64,000 bases of DNA from Ruminococcus sp. AF41-9 (GTDB lineage Bacteria > Bacillota > Clostridia > Lachnospirales > Lachnospiraceae). The notes beneath the pieces are model-generated. The model made no database searches and was not told the origin of the DNA. It was given only the letters and a program-made list of their open reading frames with translations. Of this stretch, positions 17,366 through 26,550 are shown piece after piece (the stretch's first letter is position 1; each line of letters begins with the position of its first letter). The stretch spans positions 67,389 through 131,388 of the forward strand of contig NZ_QUDO01000005.1 in assembly GCF_003477525.1 (NCBI RefSeq), in the 5' to 3' direction. A program made the translations under genes and the position numbers.

Positions 17366-17400
17366 AAAAAGCCAACTGGGTTCCCAGCCGGCTTTGGCTT
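17366..17400 (-). terminator. Leader terminator (candidate attenuator) of the liv operon
   Basis: On the minus strand AAGCCAA (17400-17394) pairs with TTGGCTT (17375-17369) around the inner stem CTGGG-AA-CCCAG, followed by a T-run (17370-17366). It lies 25-60 bases after the predicted liv start of transcription and about 150 bases before livK, so it would stop most transcripts unless overcome. Confidence 0.65.
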
Positions 17401-17431
17401 CCACTGACACTTTAATATGTTGCTGTTTTAA

Positions 17432-17460
17432 ATTATATCACCATATATTTGACCATGCAA
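17432..17460 (-). promoter_or_regulatory. Promoter of the liv operon
   Basis: Minus strand TTGCAT (17460-17455), 17 bp spacer, TATAAT (17437-17432). Transcription would start near 17425. The rest of the 17215-17691 gap holds the leader terminator and, upstream, the L20 operon terminator. Confidence 0.75.
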
Positions 17461-17598
17461 GAAAAACTTTATGGAAATTTAAGTTTTTTCCGTCTTTCAT
17501 GGACACTTGACCGCACTGTACACGCAATTTTATCTCTTTTTCAGTTTTATGTAAACTACAGCAATCATGCTACATAAATGTCCGCCACTCTTTTTACC

Positions 17599-17641
17599 AA
17601 AAAAGGTACACACAGAAACCGTAACAATTTCTATGTGTACC
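17599..17641 (-). terminator. Terminator of the infC-rpmI-rplT operon
   Basis: 14-base arms (17641-17628 with 17618-17605, one G-T pair), 9-base loop, then TTTTTT on the minus strand, 51 bases after the rplT stop. Confidence 0.85.
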
Positions 17642-17691
17642 TCACATTCTGATTTAATTTATCAAATCTTATTTCTCTCTAAAACCGCCAA

Positions 17692-18048
17692 TTATGCGAT
17701 TGCTTTTTTAGCGATTTCAGCAAGTGCTGCAAATCCTTCTGCATCGTTTACTGCAAGTTCAGCAAGCATCTTTCTGTTGATGTCGATGTTTGCAACTTTC
17801 AGTCCGTGCATCATTTTGCTGTAGGATAATCCGTTCATTCTTGCTGCTGCGTTGATACGAGCGATCCAGAGCTGTCTGAACTGACGTTTTTTCTGTTTTC
17901 TTCCTGCGTAGGAGCTAGCAAGTGCTCTCATTACAGACTGTTTAGCAACTCTATACTGTTTGGAACGGGCTCCTCTGTAGCCTTTTGCCAGTTTTAATGT
18001 ACGATTATGTTTTTTCTTTGCGTTTAATCCGCCTTTAATTCTTGCCAT
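17692..18048 (-). CDS. rplT: 50S ribosomal protein L20
   Basis: 118 residues, the standard length. [33 protein letters not shown] and [27 protein letters not shown] are the diagnostic blocks. It is an early 23S rRNA-binding assembly protein and in Bacillus represses its own operon by binding the leader. It is the last gene of infC-rpmI-rplT, 48 bases after rpmI. The ribosome site GGAGGAAATTTAAGA precedes the ATG. Confidence 0.98.
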   Translation of the reverse strand: MARIKGGLNAKKKHNRTLKLAKGYRGARSKQYRVAKQSVMRALASSYAGRKQKKRQFRQLWIARINAAARMNGLSYSKMMHGLKVANIDINRKMLAELAVNDAEGFAALAEIAKKAIA

Positions 18049-18096
18049 TTCTTAAATTTCCTCCTGTTCGTCTTCTTCTATCTTCTATGATACTTC

Positions 18097-18294
18097 TTAT
18101 AAATATGGTAATGCTTTCTTCATGCTCTTAACATTAGTAGAATCAACAACAGTAGATTTTCTCAGATTTCTTTTTCTCTTCTGAGATTTCTTTGTTAAGA
18201 TATGGCTCTTATAAGCTTTATTTCTTACTAACTTTCCTGTACCTGTTTTTTTGAAACGCTTTGCTGCTGCTCTACAAGTTTTAATTTTTGGCAT
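18097..18294 (-). CDS. rpmI: 50S ribosomal protein L35
   Basis: 65 residues, full length. [21 protein letters not shown] and [22 protein letters not shown] match L35. It lies between infC and rplT with 35 and 48 base gaps. The ribosome site is AAGGAGG, 8 bases before ATG. Confidence 0.98.
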   Translation of the reverse strand: MPKIKTCRAAAKRFKKTGTGKLVRNKAYKSHILTKKSQKRKRNLRKSTVVDSTNVKSMKKALPYL

Positions 18295-18329
18295 TGTAAT
18301 TTCCTCCTTGATCTGTATCTCTATTATAT

Positions 18330-18836
18330 TTAACGCTTTTCCGTTAAAAACATGGTCATGCTTCTGCCTTCAACCTTCGGTGCCTTCTCCACTGTTGCCA
18401 CGTCAGAAAGATGTTCCGCAAAATCATCCAGAATATGTTTACTGCTTGCCATATGTGCCATTTCTCTTCCACGGAAACGTAAGGTTACTTTTACTCGGTC
18501 ACCCTTGGAGAGGAATTTTCTGGCGGCGTTGACTTTCGTATTCAGGTCATTGGTATCAATGTTTGGTGAAAGTCGCACTTCTTTGACATCGATGGTCTTC
18601 TGCTTTTTCTTGGCTTCTTTTTCTTTTCTTGCAAGCTCATAACGGTATTTACCATAATCGATGATCTTACATACCGGTGGTTTCGCCTGCGGGGCAATTT
18701 TTACCAGGTCAAGCCCTGCCTCCTGAGCTTTGAACATTGCTTCTTTCGCGGACATGATTCCAAGCTGTTCTCCGTCCGAACCGATTAAGCGTACCTCTTT
18801 GTCTCTGATCTGTTCATTAATCATTAAATTGCTAAT
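18330..18836 (-). CDS. infC: Translation initiation factor IF-3 (AUU start)
   Basis: 168 residues starting [22 protein letters not shown]-domain, Lys-rich linker ([15 protein letters not shown]) and C-domain ([20 protein letters not shown]) are complete. The start is chosen at AUU 18836: GGAGGTG lies 7 bases upstream, whereas the in-frame ATG at 18824 is 19 bases from it. AUU is the classical infC start used for self-control, because IF3 rejects non-canonical starts. IF3 splits ribosomes and checks the initiator tRNA. It is the first gene of the operon and has an attenuated leader. Confidence 0.95.
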   Translation of the reverse strand: MSNLMINEQIRDKEVRLIGSDGEQLGIMSAKEAMFKAQEAGLDLVKIAPQAKPPVCKIIDYGKYRYELARKEKEAKKKQKTIDVKEVRLSPNIDTNDLNTKVNAARKFLSKGDRVKVTLRFRGREMAHMASSKHILDDFAEHLSDVATVEKAPKVEGRSMTMFLTEKR

Positions 18837-18945
18837 TGTAGTGCACCTCCATACCTGCTAGATAGACTCTAAACTTCTCGTCGCCCTCATAATTTCTTTC
18901 ATATCTCTGCAAAAACCTGCCTGCACAGATTTTTACATCGTGACG

Positions 18946-18972
18946 AAAAAAAAGCGTGGACAGTATCCACAC
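18946..18972 (-). terminator. Attenuator in the infC operon leader
   Basis: Minus-strand stem GTGTGGA-TACTG-TCCACGC followed by eight T, 110 bases before the infC start. A terminator inside the leader fits the L20-controlled leaders (Rfam L20_leader) of Firmicutes infC operons. The alternate fold is not resolved by eye. The rest of 18837-19285 (AT-rich) shows nothing else clear. Confidence 0.7.
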
Positions 18973-19285
18973 CAATATCACACTCATCAATATCTTTCCA
19001 CATCATTCTGCGGTTATAAACAATCCTGATTATAAAGACCATTCCTGATACCAATGATTTCCTGTGTAATATAAACCCAAGACGCTGACTAAAATGCGCT
19101 GAGGTGAGAGTGGAACTCTGCTTTGTTTTCTCACGTACTCATATAAGATATCATCTTTTTCCTCATACGTCAAGTAGTTTTTATTATTTTTCTATATATT
19201 TTTTTCTGTGTTTTTACATATTTTTTTTCAGACCGGGCATTCTATCTCTGAAACCTATTTCAATTTTTTCAGGAGGACAAATATT

Positions 19286-19615
19286 ATGACAATTCTTAAA
19301 TGTTCAGCAGTCAAATGTGTTTACAACAAAGAAGAACTCTGTTCCAAAGGCGGTATTGATGTTGTCGGTGAAAATGCCACTTCTGCAAACGAGACAAGCT
19401 GTGGCAGTTTTCAGGAACGCCAGGAAGGTTCTGTGACAAACAGCTTTACGAATGGATGCGGCTGCGAAAAAATCCAGATTGACTGCAAAGCCCACAACTG
19501 TACCTATAATGATAACTGCAAATGCACGGCTTCTTCCATTCAGGTAGACGGTTCCAACGCCCATGAATCCAGTGACACAAAGTGCGATACTTTCCAGTGC
19601 CATTGTGGTGCCTGA
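19286..19615 (+). CDS. DUF1540 domain protein (two Cys-rich domains)
   Basis: 109 residues from ATG 19286 (AGGAGG, 9 bases upstream). Two similar Cys-rich units: LKCSAVKCVYNKEELCSKGG...CGSF (residues about 4-45) and IDCKAHNCTYNDNCKCTASS...CDTF (about 69-105). The C-x3-C-x2-N/Y pattern ending C-x-x-F is DUF1540, probably metal binding; function unknown. It is common in Clostridia. It stands alone between the divergent infC leader and the terminator shared with ftsZ. Confidence 0.88.
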   Translation: MTILKCSAVKCVYNKEELCSKGGIDVVGENATSANETSCGSFQERQEGSVTNSFTNGCGCEKIQIDCKAHNCTYNDNCKCTASSIQVDGSNAHESSDTKCDTFQCHCGA

Positions 19616-19649
19616 CGCAGACTGTCTGCGGACGGAACTGAGTCAGTCG

Positions 19650-19690
19650 AAAAAAAGAGACATGTCCCCAAAAGGCATGTCTCTTTCACT
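19650..19690. terminator. Bidirectional terminator between the DUF1540 gene and ftsZ
   Basis: Stem AAGAGACATG (19655-19664) with CATGTCTCTT (19676-19685), with A-run on the left and T-rich on the right, serving both converging genes. Confidence 0.8.
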
Positions 19691-19729
19691 TTTAAAATCA
19701 ATCATCTCAATGATCTGTTCTCCGAAAAC

Positions 19730-20923
19730 TTATCTGTTTCTTAAGAAATCCGGGATCTGGATGTCTTTCTTCTGAACTGTGCTGGATGGTGTTTTAGTAG
19801 TTCCGAACGGAGTTGCATTCATGGTCGGAAGGCTGAAGCTAGGCATATTCATGCCGCTTCCTGCTGTGGTTCCGGCTGTTGCCGTGCCTGCTGCTCCAGT
19901 TGCGGAAGAAGGTCTTCTTGCACCAAAGGAAGAAGCTGTGCTTCTTTTTCCGAAAGGGGTCTGCTGAAGGTTATCGTCATTCAGACCTGTAGCGATTACT
20001 GTGATTCTGCAGTAATCTGCAACGGTATCATCATACATGGCACCAAAGATAATGTTTGCTTCCTCTCCTGTCAGTTCCTGTACATAGCTTGCTGCATCGT
20101 TGGCATCCATAAGGGAAATATCACCGGAAATATTGATGATCACATGAGTAGCACCCTTGATGGTTGTCTCGAGAAGCGGTGAAGATACGGCCTGCTGAAC
20201 AGCTTCCATAGCCTTGTCATCTCCTCTTGCCTCACCGATACCGATATGTGCGATGCCCTTATCTGTCATGACAGTCTGAACATCTGCGAAGTCAAGGTTG
20301 ATCAGAGCCGGCAGGTTGATCAGGTCTGTGATTCCCTGTACTGCCTGCTGAAGAACTTCGTCTGCCTTCTTCAGAGCTTCCGGCATGGTTGTTCTGCGGT
20401 CTACCACTTCAAGTAATTTATCATTCGGGATAACGATTAAAGTATCCACTGCTTTCTTCAGATTCTCTATTCCTGCAAGAGCATTGTTCATTCGAGTCTT
20501 GGCTTCAAAACGGAAAGGTTTTGTCACAACACCGACTGTCAGGATTCCCATCTCCTTCGCTGCCGCTGCGATTACAGGTGCAGCACCGGTTCCGGTTCCA
20601 CCGCCCATACCACAGGTAACGAATACCATGTCAGCGCCTTCCATTAACTGTTTGACTTCTTCAATGCTTTCTTCTGCAGCTTTCTGTCCAACCTCAGGCT
20701 GTGCTCCTGCACCAAGACCCTTGGTTATCTTTTCACCAATCTGAAGTACAGTTGGAGCTTTGCAAAGAGTTAAAGCCTGTTTATCAGTATTGACACCCAC
20801 AAACTCTACTCCACCGATGGCTTCTTCCACCATTCTATTTACTGCATTATTTCCAGCTCCACCAACGCCGATCACTATGATCTTCGCTGATGACTCAGCC
20901 TCATTTGACATAATCTCTAACAT
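19730..20923 (-). CDS. ftsZ: Cell division protein FtsZ
   Basis: 397 residues. GTPase motif [10 protein letters not shown] (about residues 107-116), N-terminal [19 protein letters not shown]7 loop [11 protein letters not shown]. The C-terminal GTPase domain ends about residue 320, followed by a Gly/Ala/Thr/Ser linker and the conserved tail [13 protein letters not shown], which binds FtsA/SepF/ZapA-type partners. It polymerises into the division ring. The ribosome site is GAGGAGG, 7 bases before ATG. It is the last gene of the dcw cluster, with its own 301-base upstream gap, so it likely also has its own promoter. Confidence 0.98.
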   Translation of the reverse strand: MLEIMSNEAESSAKIIVIGVGGAGNNAVNRMVEEAIGGVEFVGVNTDKQALTLCKAPTVLQIGEKITKGLGAGAQPEVGQKAAEESIEEVKQLMEGADMVFVTCGMGGGTGTGAAPVIAAAAKEMGILTVGVVTKPFRFEAKTRMNNALAGIENLKKAVDTLIVIPNDKLLEVVDRRTTMPEALKKADEVLQQAVQGITDLINLPALINLDFADVQTVMTDKGIAHIGIGEARGDDKAMEAVQQAVSSPLLETTIKGATHVIINISGDISLMDANDAASYVQELTGEEANIIFGAMYDDTVADYCRITVIATGLNDDNLQQTPFGKRSTASSFGARRPSSATGAAGTATAGTTAGSGMNMPSFSLPTMNATPFGTTKTPSSTVQKKDIQIPDFLRNR

Positions 20924-21101
20924 GTACTTCCTCCTCTTATTTCTATCTGATATCCTTCTCAGTAATTTATATCAAAGCTACATATAGATATATCATATAT
21001 TTTTTTCAGTAATTAATCAACCTTTAATTTTATTTTTTTATACTTTTTTCATTCATTTTCGGCAGATTCATCGCATTTCCTTCCATCTTTTCCACTGCTT
21101 A

Positions 21102-21152
21102 CTTATAGTAATTCCATAAAATACTGCAACTAATCCGGCCCATCAGACAGTG
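21102..21152. repeat. Degenerate copy of the 6707-6808 palindromic element
   Basis: About 37 of 51 positions match the left arm and centre of the element at 6707-6808, including TTATAG, ATAAAATA, TAATCC and CCCATCAGA. No right arm is visible. It sits in the 301-base ftsQ-ftsZ gap (20924-21224), which otherwise is AT-rich and holds the ftsZ promoter region. Confidence 0.45.
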
Positions 21153-21224
21153 TGTTTCCTTTCTTTCTCAATAAAGTTCGAATACGATAAGGCTCAAATA
21201 AAGTAAGATTCAATAAGGTAAGAT

Positions 21225-22502
21225 TCAATAAGATTCCTCATTGTCATAATAGCTTTCCCCGTATCCACTGTCGCCACTGTAAGATCCGTCACTATTATAA
21301 TCCTCGCTGCCATCGCTGCTGTATTCCTCATATGCATCCTGTGAACTGTCACTTCCATCCCCGGAGTCCCCGTAAGAATCTCCGTTCCAGTCAGAGCCTG
21401 TCCCATCCTGACTGCCCTGATTTTCCTCACTGCCATCGGCATAAGTACCATCTGAATAAGCACTGTCTGATCCGCTGCCATCCTGATTATCGGAGCTGTC
21501 AGATTCTCCGGCAGCCGCATCCAGAGATTCCTGTGTCGGCTTCGGTCCTACATAGTTTCCGTCCGCATCATATTCTCCCGCGCCCGTATAATCGCCTTCT
21601 TCGTCATAGCCGCCATTCCAGTCTGCGATTGCTTCTTCCAGTGCTGTCATCGGTTTCGCGCCCACATAATTACCGTTTTCATCATACTCTCCGTCTCCGG
21701 TATAGTCCCCGTTCTCATCATAGCCGCCATTCCAGTTCTCCGCTGTGATCTCGACTTCTTCCTGTTCTTCTTCAAATGTGTTCATATCCGAGGATACACT
21801 TTCTATATGAAGGATTCCTTTTTTTCCGGTAAGATTCGGAAGGATTGCCAGTACACGGTTCATCTTTTCTTCCAGATTCTCATCCTTTCCAAGCTGCACA
21901 GTCACGTCCCCGTAGATCAGGCTGATAGAATAACTGCTGCCAAACTGGATATGATCAGGGATCTTATCATTTTTCTGGAAAATAGTAGAAAGGGCAACTG
22001 CCGTATTCAGCACCGTTTCCCCTTTGATATCCAGTTTCTCATCCATAACTACTTTATTTACCTGGATTCCGTCAAAGTACGGAACAGATTCATCCCTTGT
22101 CTTTGAACCTTCCACAAAAATTCCATTTCTGTCAAAATAAATATAACTGTCCAGATAATGAATGCAGCCTACCGGCTTTTTCTCCTTTACACTGATACAG
22201 ATCGTGTTCCGGTTTAGCTGTGTCACCTTAAAGGCATCCACAAACGCCACATCATCCGTGTTTGTCGTGCTGTAAAGCATGGGTGCAAGGACCGAATTTG
22301 ACGCAAGCGGTCCCCGGAGCACCATGGCTTTTACTTCTTCATCCGTGTAGTGGCTGGTTCCCCGGACCTCCACGGAATCTACTTTATAATAAGAAAAAAA
22401 TACGATCATTGCGGTCAGTATCCCGATGCCAATGATATAGCCTGTCATTTTTTTTGCTTTTTTACTCATGGAAGATTTTTTTCCATAACTGTTTTCTTTC
22501 AT
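21225..22502 (-). CDS. ftsQ: Cell division protein FtsQ/DivIB with a long acidic repeat tail
   Basis: 425 residues: short basic cytoplasmic end, membrane helix (about 19-41), POTRA domain (VDSVEVRGTSHYTDEEVKAMV), then the FtsQ beta domain to about residue 255. The remaining 170 residues are not usual: two 29-residue repeats WNGGYDENGDYTGDGEYDEN/WNGGYDEEGDYTGAGEYDAD, each closing with GNYVG-(A/P)-KP, then a Ser/Asp/Gly/Tyr-rich acidic tail. FtsQ links FtsL/FtsB and septal PBP in the divisome; the tail is outside the membrane. The start overlaps the murA stop (ATGA). The equivalent tail on the PBP at 29762 also carries DENGN repeats. Confidence 0.9.
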   Translation of the reverse strand: MKENSYGKKSSMSKKAKKMTGYIIGIGILTAMIVFFSYYKVDSVEVRGTSHYTDEEVKAMVLRGPLASNSVLAPMLYSTTNTDDVAFVDAFKVTQLNRNTICISVKEKKPVGCIHYLDSYIYFDRNGIFVEGSKTRDESVPYFDGIQVNKVVMDEKLDIKGETVLNTAVALSTIFQKNDKIPDHIQFGSSYSISLIYGDVTVQLGKDENLEEKMNRVLAILPNLTGKKGILHIESVSSDMNTFEEEQEEVEITAENWNGGYDENGDYTGDGEYDENGNYVGAKPMTALEEAIADWNGGYDEEGDYTGAGEYDADGNYVGPKPTQESLDAAAGESDSSDNQDGSGSDSAYSDGTYADGSEENQGSQDGTGSDWNGDSYGDSGDGSDSSQDAYEEYSSDGSEDYNSDGSYSGDSGYGESYYDNEESY

Positions 22503-23773
22503 AAATGTTCATTTCCTTTGCTGGATGACTGCCGGATCTGGCAGCCTAAAGCTCTTAAATCTTCACAGATATGCTCATATCCGCGTCCGATCAGCCTGGC
22601 ATCCCTGATACAGGTTTCCCCTTCTGCTGACATTGCTGCCAGGATCAGGGCTGCGCCGCCCCTCAGATCGCCGGCTTTCACCGTACATCCCCGCAGAGGG
22701 CATCCCCCTGTGATCACCGCATCTGCCCCTGAGATTTCTATATGAGCACCCATTTTTTTCATCTGGAAAGCACTACCAAATCTGTCCTCAAATATCTTTT
22801 CGCGTATCACACTTTTCCCCCTGACCCCTGTCAGTACCGCCATCAGCGGTGCCTGTAAGTCTGTGGGAAATCCCGGATACGTTCCTGTCTGTATAAAAGG
22901 AACCGGATGGACTGCCGTCTTTCCATTGACACTTAGTGTACCACTTTTCCATTCATATTGTCCACCCATTTTCCGATATACATCCAGGAAAGCCTTCATT
23001 TCTTCCAGCGGCACCCGCCGCAGTCTGATCTCGCTTTTCGTGACTGCCGCTGCACACATGTAAGTCCCCGCAACGATCCGGTCAGGAGGAATGTGGAAAT
23101 CTCCTGCGCTCAGTTCTCTCACACCTCTGATACGAATTTCCGTTTTCCCCTCCCCGCTGATCTCTGCCCCCATACTTCTGAGGTATCGGCAGAGCCAGAC
23201 AACTTCCGGTTCTCCGGCACAGTTTTTCAGGATGGTTTCTCCTTCTGCCAGAACTGCCGCCAGAATTGCCTGCTGTGTCGCACCCACGCTTGACTTTCCA
23301 AAAACAATTTCCGTTCCCCGAAATCCATTACAACACGCATATATATAGGAAGAATTTTCTTCAATCTCTGCTCCCAGTTCTTTCAGTGCCATCAGATGCA
23401 GGTCGATGGGTCTTTTGCCAATCGTGCATCCTCCCGGGTAACCGATCCGGCAGACTTTATTTCTGCCGAGAACAGCAGCGAGCAGGATCACGGAAGACCG
23501 CATTCTTCCTGTAAAAAGAGCCGACACCTCTGTCTGATCTGCATCTGTACAGTCCAGATACAGGTCGTGGCCTTTCCATCTGGTAACTGCACCAAGACTT
23601 TTCAGAATTTCTTCCATACAAAAGACATCAGAAATCCCCGGACACCCTCTGAGAACGCTGGTTCCTCTGTGCATCAGCGATGCCGCCATCATAGGCAGTG
23701 CCGCATTTTTAGAACCCTGTATCGAAATCTCTCCACTGAGAGAACTGCCGCCCATTACATGGATCTCATCCAA
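22499..23773 (-). CDS. murA: UDP-N-acetylglucosamine 1-carboxyvinyltransferase (MurA)
   Basis: 424 residues from TTG 23773. The first committed peptidoglycan step: enolpyruvyl transfer from PEP to UDP-GlcNAc. Key features: Lys in QGSKNAALP (about 22), catalytic Cys in GGCTIGKRPIDLH (about 115), GATQQAILAAV, PDRIVAGTYM, and Arg in DLRGGAAL. It is more diverged than housekeeping MurA (usual SVGATENIM reads SVGATQQAI), so a second copy elsewhere is possible. The start is uncertain: GTG 23782 overlaps the ribosome site AGGAG, whereas TTG 23773 is 9 bases from it. It sits between ftsW and ftsQ, where Firmicutes dcw clusters carry murG and murA. Confidence 0.9.
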   Translation of the reverse strand: MDEIHVMGGSSLSGEISIQGSKNAALPMMAASLMHRGTSVLRGCPGISDVFCMEEILKSLGAVTRWKGHDLYLDCTDADQTEVSALFTGRMRSSVILLAAVLGRNKVCRIGYPGGCTIGKRPIDLHLMALKELGAEIEENSSYIYACCNGFRGTEIVFGKSSVGATQQAILAAVLAEGETILKNCAGEPEVVWLCRYLRSMGAEISGEGKTEIRIRGVRELSAGDFHIPPDRIVAGTYMCAAAVTKSEIRLRRVPLEEMKAFLDVYRKMGGQYEWKSGTLSVNGKTAVHPVPFIQTGTYPGFPTDLQAPLMAVLTGVRGKSVIREKIFEDRFGSAFQMKKMGAHIEISGADAVITGGCPLRGCTVKAGDLRGGAALILAAMSAEGETCIRDARLIGRGYEHICEDLRALGCQIRQSSSKGNEHL

Positions 23774-23954
23774 AATTTTCACTCCTGAAGGGTATCTTAC
23801 CCTTTATTATATGTATTCATCCCTTTTTCGTTACTTTTTTACCCCAGGCGTTTTTCACCACAGTCTTTCTTTTTCACTGCCATATTTCTTTTCCATCATA
23901 ACATTTCTCATGCCGGAAAACATTTTCCCTGTCATTTCTGCTTTCGCAGTCCGT

Positions 23955-25043
23955 TCAGCACAGTTTCCGTGTTCTGCTGACATTCAGTGCCAGCCCCATC
24001 TCTCCAAGCAGAAATACCACCGAAGTTCCGCCGTAGCTGATAAACGGCAGTGTGATCCCGGTATTGGGAATGGTATTGGTTACTACGGCAATGTTTAAAA
24101 TAACCTGAATCGCCAGATGCCCCATAATACCGCCGCATATCAGTGCCCCCGCCAGATCCCGGGCATGCATGGCTATCACTCCCAGCCGCCACAGAAGCAG
24201 ACCGAATATCAGGATCAGAACAGCGGCACCTGTCAGCCCCAGTTCTTCACAGATAATGGAAAAAATCATATCGTTCTGTGCTTCCGGCACAAAGCCCAGC
24301 TTCTGAAGGCTGCTCCCCAGTCCTCTGCCGAAAATGCCACCGCTTCCGATGGCATACAACCCCTGGATCGTCTGGAAACCTTTTTCATATTTTTCCGGAT
24401 TTCTCCAGATGGCCAGACGCTCCAGCCGGTAACTTTCCGCTGCCAGAAATACTGCAATAAAACTGACTCCCGCACCTCCAAGCCCGATAAACTGCATATA
24501 TTTCGGATTGGATACAAAAATCAGGATTACACCGATTCCCAGAATAATGATCGCTGTGCTGAGGTTGTTTGAGCCTACCAGGCCTACGATCGGCAGTAAC
24601 GTCAGCATGGTCCTGCACATAAACCAGAATCCGTCTGTCCTTTCTTTTGTTCTCTCGATCTGCCATGCCAGAAAAAGGATCACCGCCACTTTCGCAAACT
24701 CCGAAGGCTGGAAAGACAAAGGTCCCAGATTCAGCCACCGCTTCGAGCCATTAATCTCCTGTCCGAACAAAAGCACTGCCGTGGACAAAAGCATGGATAG
24801 CAGATAGGCCGCCGGTGCCAGTTTCAGAAAAAAATGATAGTCCATGACAGTCACCGCATACATAACTCCCATTCCCAGTGCTGTGGCAAATAATTGTTTC
24901 TTAAAATAATAGGCAGAGTCACCGAAGCGTACTCTGCCATTATATTCACTGGTGCTAAGCAGCACTGCAAGGCCAAATACCGCAAGCAGCACGACCAGCA
25001 CCAGCATCGTTTTATCTACTTTTAAAAAATTTTTCTGCGCCAT
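23955..25043 (-). CDS. ftsW: Septal peptidoglycan polymerase FtsW (SEDS family)
   Basis: 362 residues, ten membrane helices. SEDS motifs: NGSKRWLNLGPLSFQPSEFAK (about residues 96-116), KYEKGFQTIQGLYAIGSGGIFGRGLG with the essential acidic region QNDMIFSIICEELG, and the C-terminal NTIPNTGITLPFISYGGTS. It polymerises lipid II with a class B PBP. The family splits into FtsW and SpoVE/RodA; position in the dcw cluster favours FtsW (or SpoVE). GGAGA lies 9 bases before ATG. 172-181 bases without a gene follow before murA; no murG is present. Confidence 0.93.
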   Translation of the reverse strand: MAQKNFLKVDKTMLVLVVLLAVFGLAVLLSTSEYNGRVRFGDSAYYFKKQLFATALGMGVMYAVTVMDYHFFLKLAPAAYLLSMLLSTAVLLFGQEINGSKRWLNLGPLSFQPSEFAKVAVILFLAWQIERTKERTDGFWFMCRTMLTLLPIVGLVGSNNLSTAIIILGIGVILIFVSNPKYMQFIGLGGAGVSFIAVFLAAESYRLERLAIWRNPEKYEKGFQTIQGLYAIGSGGIFGRGLGSSLQKLGFVPEAQNDMIFSIICEELGLTGAAVLILIFGLLLWRLGVIAMHARDLAGALICGGIMGHLAIQVILNIAVVTNTIPNTGITLPFISYGGTSVVFLLGEMGLALNVSRTRKLC

Positions 25044-25083
25044 TTTTCATTCTCCGGAGCAGATGTCTTATCCTATAGATATT

Positions 25084-26439
25084 CTACAGATTTCTCACAT
25101 ATTCCTTGAACATATCTCCACGCTGCTCATAATTGTCAAACTGTCCCCAGCTTGCGCAGGCAGGAGAAAGAAGAACCGCATCACCAGGCTGTGCTTTTTC
25201 TGCACATACCTTTACAGCTTCTTCCAGATTCTCGCAGAGAATGATGTCATGGAAACCATGTTTCTCTGCCGCTTCTTTAATCTTCTCTTTTGTCTGTCCG
25301 ATCAGAACCAGATAACGTACTTTTCCGCCAAAGGCTTCGATCCACTCATCATAGCTGGACTGTTTGTCGTATCCGCCGCCGATCAGCAGGGTCGGACGGT
25401 TCATTGCCTGGATTCCCTTGATTGCTGCATCCGGGTTGGTTCCCTTGGAATCGTTGTAGTATGCAACTCCGTTTTTCTCTGTCACATATTCGATTCTGTG
25501 TGCAACTGCGGTAAACTCACAGATGCTCTTTCTGATGCTTTCCATGGAAACACCGTCATAATATGCCATGGCAACTGCTGCCATAACGTTCTCAAAGTTA
25601 TGTTTTCCAAGCAGTTTCAGGTCTGCGGTATTTACCACTTCGATCTCTTTTGCACCGTCTTTGAGAATGATCTTATTTCCATCCAGATAAATACCTTCTT
25701 CCAGTTTACGTTCACTGGAGAAGTAGACAACTCTCGGAACCAGATGCTCTCCGAATTTACGGAGAACTTCATCCTCATAGTTCAGTACACAGACATCCTC
25801 TGTTCCCTGATTCTTTGTGATCAGTTCTTTTACACGGATATATTCTTCCATTGTATGATGGCGGTTTAAATGATCCTCTGTGATGTTTAAGATTGCAGAT
25901 ACTTTCGGTGCAAATTCCTCGATTGTTTCAAGCTGGAAGCTGCTGATCTCTGCAACAGTCACAGAATTTGGTTTCATTTCCAGTGCCTTGGATGTGTAAG
26001 GAGTTCCGATGTTTCCAACTACAAACACAGACTCTCTCGCATCCTGCATGATTTTTCCAAGAAGTGCTGTTGTGGTGGTTTTTCCATTGGTTCCCGTAAT
26101 GGCAAGAACTTCGCCGTCTCCGACTCTGTATGCCAGTTCCACTTCGCCCCACACAGGAAGACCTTTTTCATAAAAGCTCTTTACAAGCGGGAGGTCTGTC
26201 GGGACACCCGGACTTAGAACCACCAGATCCAGACTGTCCAGAACTTCTTCCGGAAGTTCTCCTGCATAAACACTTACCGGATAGGTTCCGTCTGTTTTAT
26301 GTACCACTGCCTCTTTATCAATCTCTGCGTTTCCGTCAAAAATAACCGGAACCGCACCTACTTTTGCCAGAAGGTCTGATGCACCGATCCCGCTTTTGCC
26401 GGAACCAAATACAAGAACCTTTTTTCCCTCTAATTCCAT
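25084..26439 (-). CDS. murD: UDP-N-acetylmuramoylalanine-D-glutamate ligase (MurD)
   Basis: 451 residues from ATG 26439 (AAGGAGG, 9 bases upstream; the longer frame to 26526 lacks support). N-terminal VLVFGSGKSGIGASDLL, ATP site ITGTNGKTTTTALLGKI, ISSFQLE, NITEDHLNRH, HRIEYV, YNDSKGTNPDA and LIGGGYDK are MurD signatures. It adds D-Glu to UDP-MurNAc-L-Ala in the cytoplasm. Order mraY-murD-ftsW is the standard one. Confidence 0.97.
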   Translation of the reverse strand: MELEGKKVLVFGSGKSGIGASDLLAKVGAVPVIFDGNAEIDKEAVVHKTDGTYPVSVYAGELPEEVLDSLDLVVLSPGVPTDLPLVKSFYEKGLPVWGEVELAYRVGDGEVLAITGTNGKTTTTALLGKIMQDARESVFVVGNIGTPYTSKALEMKPNSVTVAEISSFQLETIEEFAPKVSAILNITEDHLNRHHTMEEYIRVKELITKNQGTEDVCVLNYEDEVLRKFGEHLVPRVVYFSSERKLEEGIYLDGNKIILKDGAKEIEVVNTADLKLLGKHNFENVMAAVAMAYYDGVSMESIRKSICEFTAVAHRIEYVTEKNGVAYYNDSKGTNPDAAIKGIQAMNRPTLLIGGGYDKQSSYDEWIEAFGGKVRYLVLIGQTKEKIKEAAEKHGFHDIILCENLEEAVKVCAEKAQPGDAVLLSPACASWGQFDNYEQRGDMFKEYVRNL

Positions 26440-26550
26440 AATAAATTCCTCCTTATTATCACGGTATCTGTAATCAATACCATGGTACATTGTCTGAAGC
26501 AGAAAATCGTTATTATTCACGGACAATATTCCGCGAGATATTCTCTCTTT

